Shown: one piece after another, positions 62,317-64,000 of the stretch
How positions within the stretch are numbered: the stretch's first letter is position 1
Layout of the letters: every line of letters begins with the position of its first letter
Assembly (NCBI GenBank): GCA_031292385.1
Contig: JARLHE010000008.1
Span: forward strand, 1-64,000
Origin: Oligoflexia bacterium
GTDB lineage: Bacteria > Bdellovibrionota > UBA1018
Direction: 5' to 3'
Length of the DNA stretch: 64,000 bases
The notes under the pieces: model-generated
Database searches by the model: none
Told to the model about the DNA's origin: nothing
The model's input: the letters and a program-made list of their open reading frames with translations, nothing else
Translations under genes and position numbers: made by a program

Positions 62317-63062
62317 GGAGCCTGCTCCTTTCCGCGATTCAGGAAAAGCTCATCGAAGCTTCGAACGCCTTCCGCTTTGAGTAGGGCTCGCGGCTCGCCC
62401 TCTGCGACCACCTTGCCATCCTCCATGAGGTGGACCTGAGCGCAGCGCTCCGCCTCGTCCATATACGCGGTGGTCACGATGATGAGAATTTTTTGGTCAG
62501 CCAAGCGATAAAGAAGCTCCCAAAACTCGCGTCGGCTGATGGGATCAACCCCGTTGGTCGGCTCATCGAGAAGAATCGCGCGGGGCGAGCGCAGCAGCGC
62601 GCACATCAATCCGAGCTTCTTGTACATTCCGCCCGAAAGCTTGCCGGCCGGCCGATCCGTGAACTCGCTCAAACGAGTGATCCGAAGCAGCTCCTCCCTC
62701 TTCTCTCGGTAACTTTCCGTGGAAATCCCGTAGAGAGCGCGAAAGAAATCGAGATGCTCGCTGACCGAAAGATCGGCATAAAGACTTTGCTGTTGAGGCA
62801 TGTAGGCGATCTGGGGACGAACATCCTCGAAATCGACGGTCTCGCCGCCCAGGCGATAAACGACCGTCCCCGCTTGCGGTTTCAAAAGCCCGAGAAGAAT
62901 CCGCATCAGCGTGGTTTTTCCGGCCCCCTCGGGACCGATCACGCCATGCATGGTGGAAGCGGTGAATTCAAGCGACGCGCCGGAAAGCGCCCGTGTCTCG
63001 CCAAAGCGCTTGGTTACGCCTTCGACACGGATCGAAATCGCGGTATCGCCCTGGGTATTCAT
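62313..63062 (-). CDS. ABC transporter ATP-binding protein, first half-ATPase (YbhF-like)
   Basis: 249 residues. Walker A is GPEGAGKTT, with Glu at the third position, the signature is LSGGMYKKLGLMCALL, and Walker B is AILLDEPTNGVDP; VTTAYMDEAERC follows where TTHYMDEAE is usual, so the switch histidine is replaced by Ala. Because of this, the site may be weak, with the other ATPase doing most of the hydrolysis. It begins where the adaptor ends (TGATG, one-base overlap). Confidence 0.92.
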   Translation of the reverse strand: MNTQGDTAISIRVEGVTKRFGETRALSGASLEFTASTMHGVIGPEGAGKTTLMRILLGLLKPQAGTVVYRLGGETVDFEDVRPQIAYMPQQQSLYADLSVSEHLDFFRALYGISTESYREKREELLRITRLSEFTDRPAGKLSGGMYKKLGLMCALLRSPRAILLDEPTNGVDPISRREFWELLYRLADQKILIIVTTAYMDEAERCAQVHLMEDGKVVAEGEPRALLKAEGVRSFDELFLNRGKEQAP

Positions 63063-63829
63063 CAGTCTTTCGAAAGCTGCGGGGACAGATCGGCCTCGAT
63101 CGTCATTCCCGGCTTGAGGATTTCTTCGTCGTTCGCGCCCAAAAAGCTCACCTTCACCCCGTAGACGAGGCGCTCGCGCTCTGAGCGGGTTTGCACGTTT
63201 TTCGGCGTGAACTCGGCCTCATCGTTGATTTTGAGAATCGTGCCGACGAACTCCCGGTCATGTAACTCCGGAAGGTACGACTTGATCTTCATGCCCGGCT
63301 TGAGGCGGGAGACCTCCGGCTGCGGCACGTAAATATATGCCCAAATGTCGCGAATATTCGCGAGCGTCAGAATCTTAGTCCCTGGATTCACCCATTCACC
63401 CGGCTCATGATAACGACTCAAAACCGTGCCGTTGACGGGAGATTTGATCTCGCACCAGCCGAGCCTCACATCGGCATCGTCCTTGCGGTTTTTCATCTGA
63501 TCGAGAACTTCCTTTGATGCGGTCCCGGATCGATAGAGGCGAAGATTTCGATCGTAGTTTTCGGTCGCAAGCTCATCGGCAACCCGTATGTCGGCGCAAT
63601 CAAGCAAGATCGACTTTTGATCTCTTTGGACATGATCGCCTTCCTGAACCTCGACAGCGCTGATGGTCGAAGGGACCTGCGCCGAGAGATCGATTTTCGT
63701 CGCCTCGAGCGTGCCGGCATAGCGGAATTTCTCCCGGAAAAAAAGCAGGTCCACCCCGACGCCGACAAGAATGGCCGCCGCGGCGAGAACCAGGAATAGA
63801 TTAGGGCGCTTTTTCTTAGTTTCGGTCAT
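63062..63829 (-). CDS. HlyD-type periplasmic adaptor (YbhG-like)
   Basis: 255 residues from ATG 63829, overlapping the TolC end by 14 bases; the frame extends seven codons beyond. A membrane anchor (about 11-29, LVLAAAAILVGVGVDLLFF) precedes a lipoyl half (STISAVEVQEGDHVQRDQ), a short hairpin and the other half with WCEIKSPVNGTVLSRYHEPG. It is shorter than most adaptors, like YbhG. It should link the two-ATPase/two-permease complex with the TolC protein encoded just upstream. Confidence 0.9.
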   Translation of the reverse strand: MTETKKKRPNLFLVLAAAAILVGVGVDLLFFREKFRYAGTLEATKIDLSAQVPSTISAVEVQEGDHVQRDQKSILLDCADIRVADELATENYDRNLRLYRSGTASKEVLDQMKNRKDDADVRLGWCEIKSPVNGTVLSRYHEPGEWVNPGTKILTLANIRDIWAYIYVPQPEVSRLKPGMKIKSYLPELHDREFVGTILKINDEAEFTPKNVQTRSERERLVYGVKVSFLGANDEEILKPGMTIEADLSPQLSKD

Positions 63830-64000
63830 GAAGAAACTCTTCTCCCGCAAGGGACTTGAGGATGATGCTTTGATTGAGGATCTGCGCGTCGATTCGCGCC
63901 GCGCTCACCTTTGCCAGCAAAGCCTGGTTATTCGCGTTTTGAACGTCGATGAAATTGATTTTTCCCGCCTTATACGAGGTGTAATAGAGCTTCGCTTCTT
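63816..64000 (-). CDS. C-terminal end of a TolC-family outer-membrane protein
   Basis: The last 60 residues of a gene that continues beyond the window, ending at TAA 63816-63818. The segment YYTSYKAGKINFIDVQNAN is the closing tunnel helix of OEP proteins, followed by QALLAKVSAARIDAQIL. It is the first visible gene of the YbhGFSR-like operon and gives that system its own outer-membrane channel, separate from the NodT protein at 54593. Confidence 0.85.
   Translation of the reverse strand, partial: EAKLYYTSYKAGKINFIDVQNANNQALLAKVSAARIDAQILNQSIILKSLAGEEFLHDRN

Overview
The window is one contiguous piece of a Gram-negative bacterial chromosome with fairly high GC. It encodes outer-membrane channels (TolC and NodT types), periplasmic adaptors, lipoproteins, a beta-barrel-like protein and a complete Pst/Pho phosphate system. 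The block rpsB-tsf-pyrH-frr-uppS-cdsA-rseP-tsaB-pssA-asd, the PilZ and GYF_2 proteins and two sphingolipid-type enzymes suggest a lineage near the old Deltaproteobacteria or Bdellovibrionota. That placement is inference; no 16S rRNA gene is present. Genes are tightly packed, with many ATGA stop/start overlaps and several convergent pairs whose 3' ends overlap.

Region 1 (1-5.5 kb): a cut-off gene, a GYF_2 membrane protein, an MscS channel, a YggU/DUF167 protein and a PilZ protein run forward. They converge on trigger factor (tig) and truA. Region 2 (5.5-17.2 kb, all reverse): a long block runs from rpsB through translation, isoprenoid and phospholipid genes to asd. It continues into a CFI-box surface protein and a barrel protein carrying a PYIDSL-type repeat. 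Region 3 (17.4-21.5 kb, forward): lemA, two TPM-domain genes, a HAMP-like membrane protein and a GT-C glycosyltransferase whose start codon is unclear. Region 4 (21.5-29.8 kb): a secreted trypsin-like protease, an RND efflux operon with a divergent ArsR-type regulator, and two small secreted proteins that converge.

Region 5 (29.9-35.4 kb, forward): a polyprenyl diphosphate synthase, a desaturase closely resembling eukaryotic dihydroceramide delta-4 desaturase, a Uup-type ABC-F ATPase, and an AbiEi-like/Fic fusion protein preceded by three direct repeats spaced exactly 31 bp. Region 6 (35.4-42.3 kb, reverse): pstS-pstC-pstA-pstB-phoU-phoB-phoR in one operon. Region 7 (42.4-46.3 kb, reverse): a PHP phosphoesterase, a GT21 ceramide-glucosyltransferase-like enzyme and a GH1 beta-glucosidase in overlapping frames, plus a rhomboid-like membrane protein. 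The desaturase and the GT21 enzyme together hint at glycosphingolipid or related lipid chemistry.

Region 8 (46.3-53.7 kb): adenine deaminase with a citrate-lyase/aldolase-like partner, an orphan histidine kinase, a tRNA-Ser(GCU) with two partial copies of its 3' end nearby, an Rrf2 regulator with a methyltransferase, and a ClC channel. Region 9 (53.8-64 kb, reverse): two tandem tripartite ABC export systems. The first is YbhGFSR-like, with its two ATPase halves as separate genes and a TolC that runs off the window. The second is DevBCA-like with a NodT lipoprotein channel. An MscS-type TM-helix protein follows.
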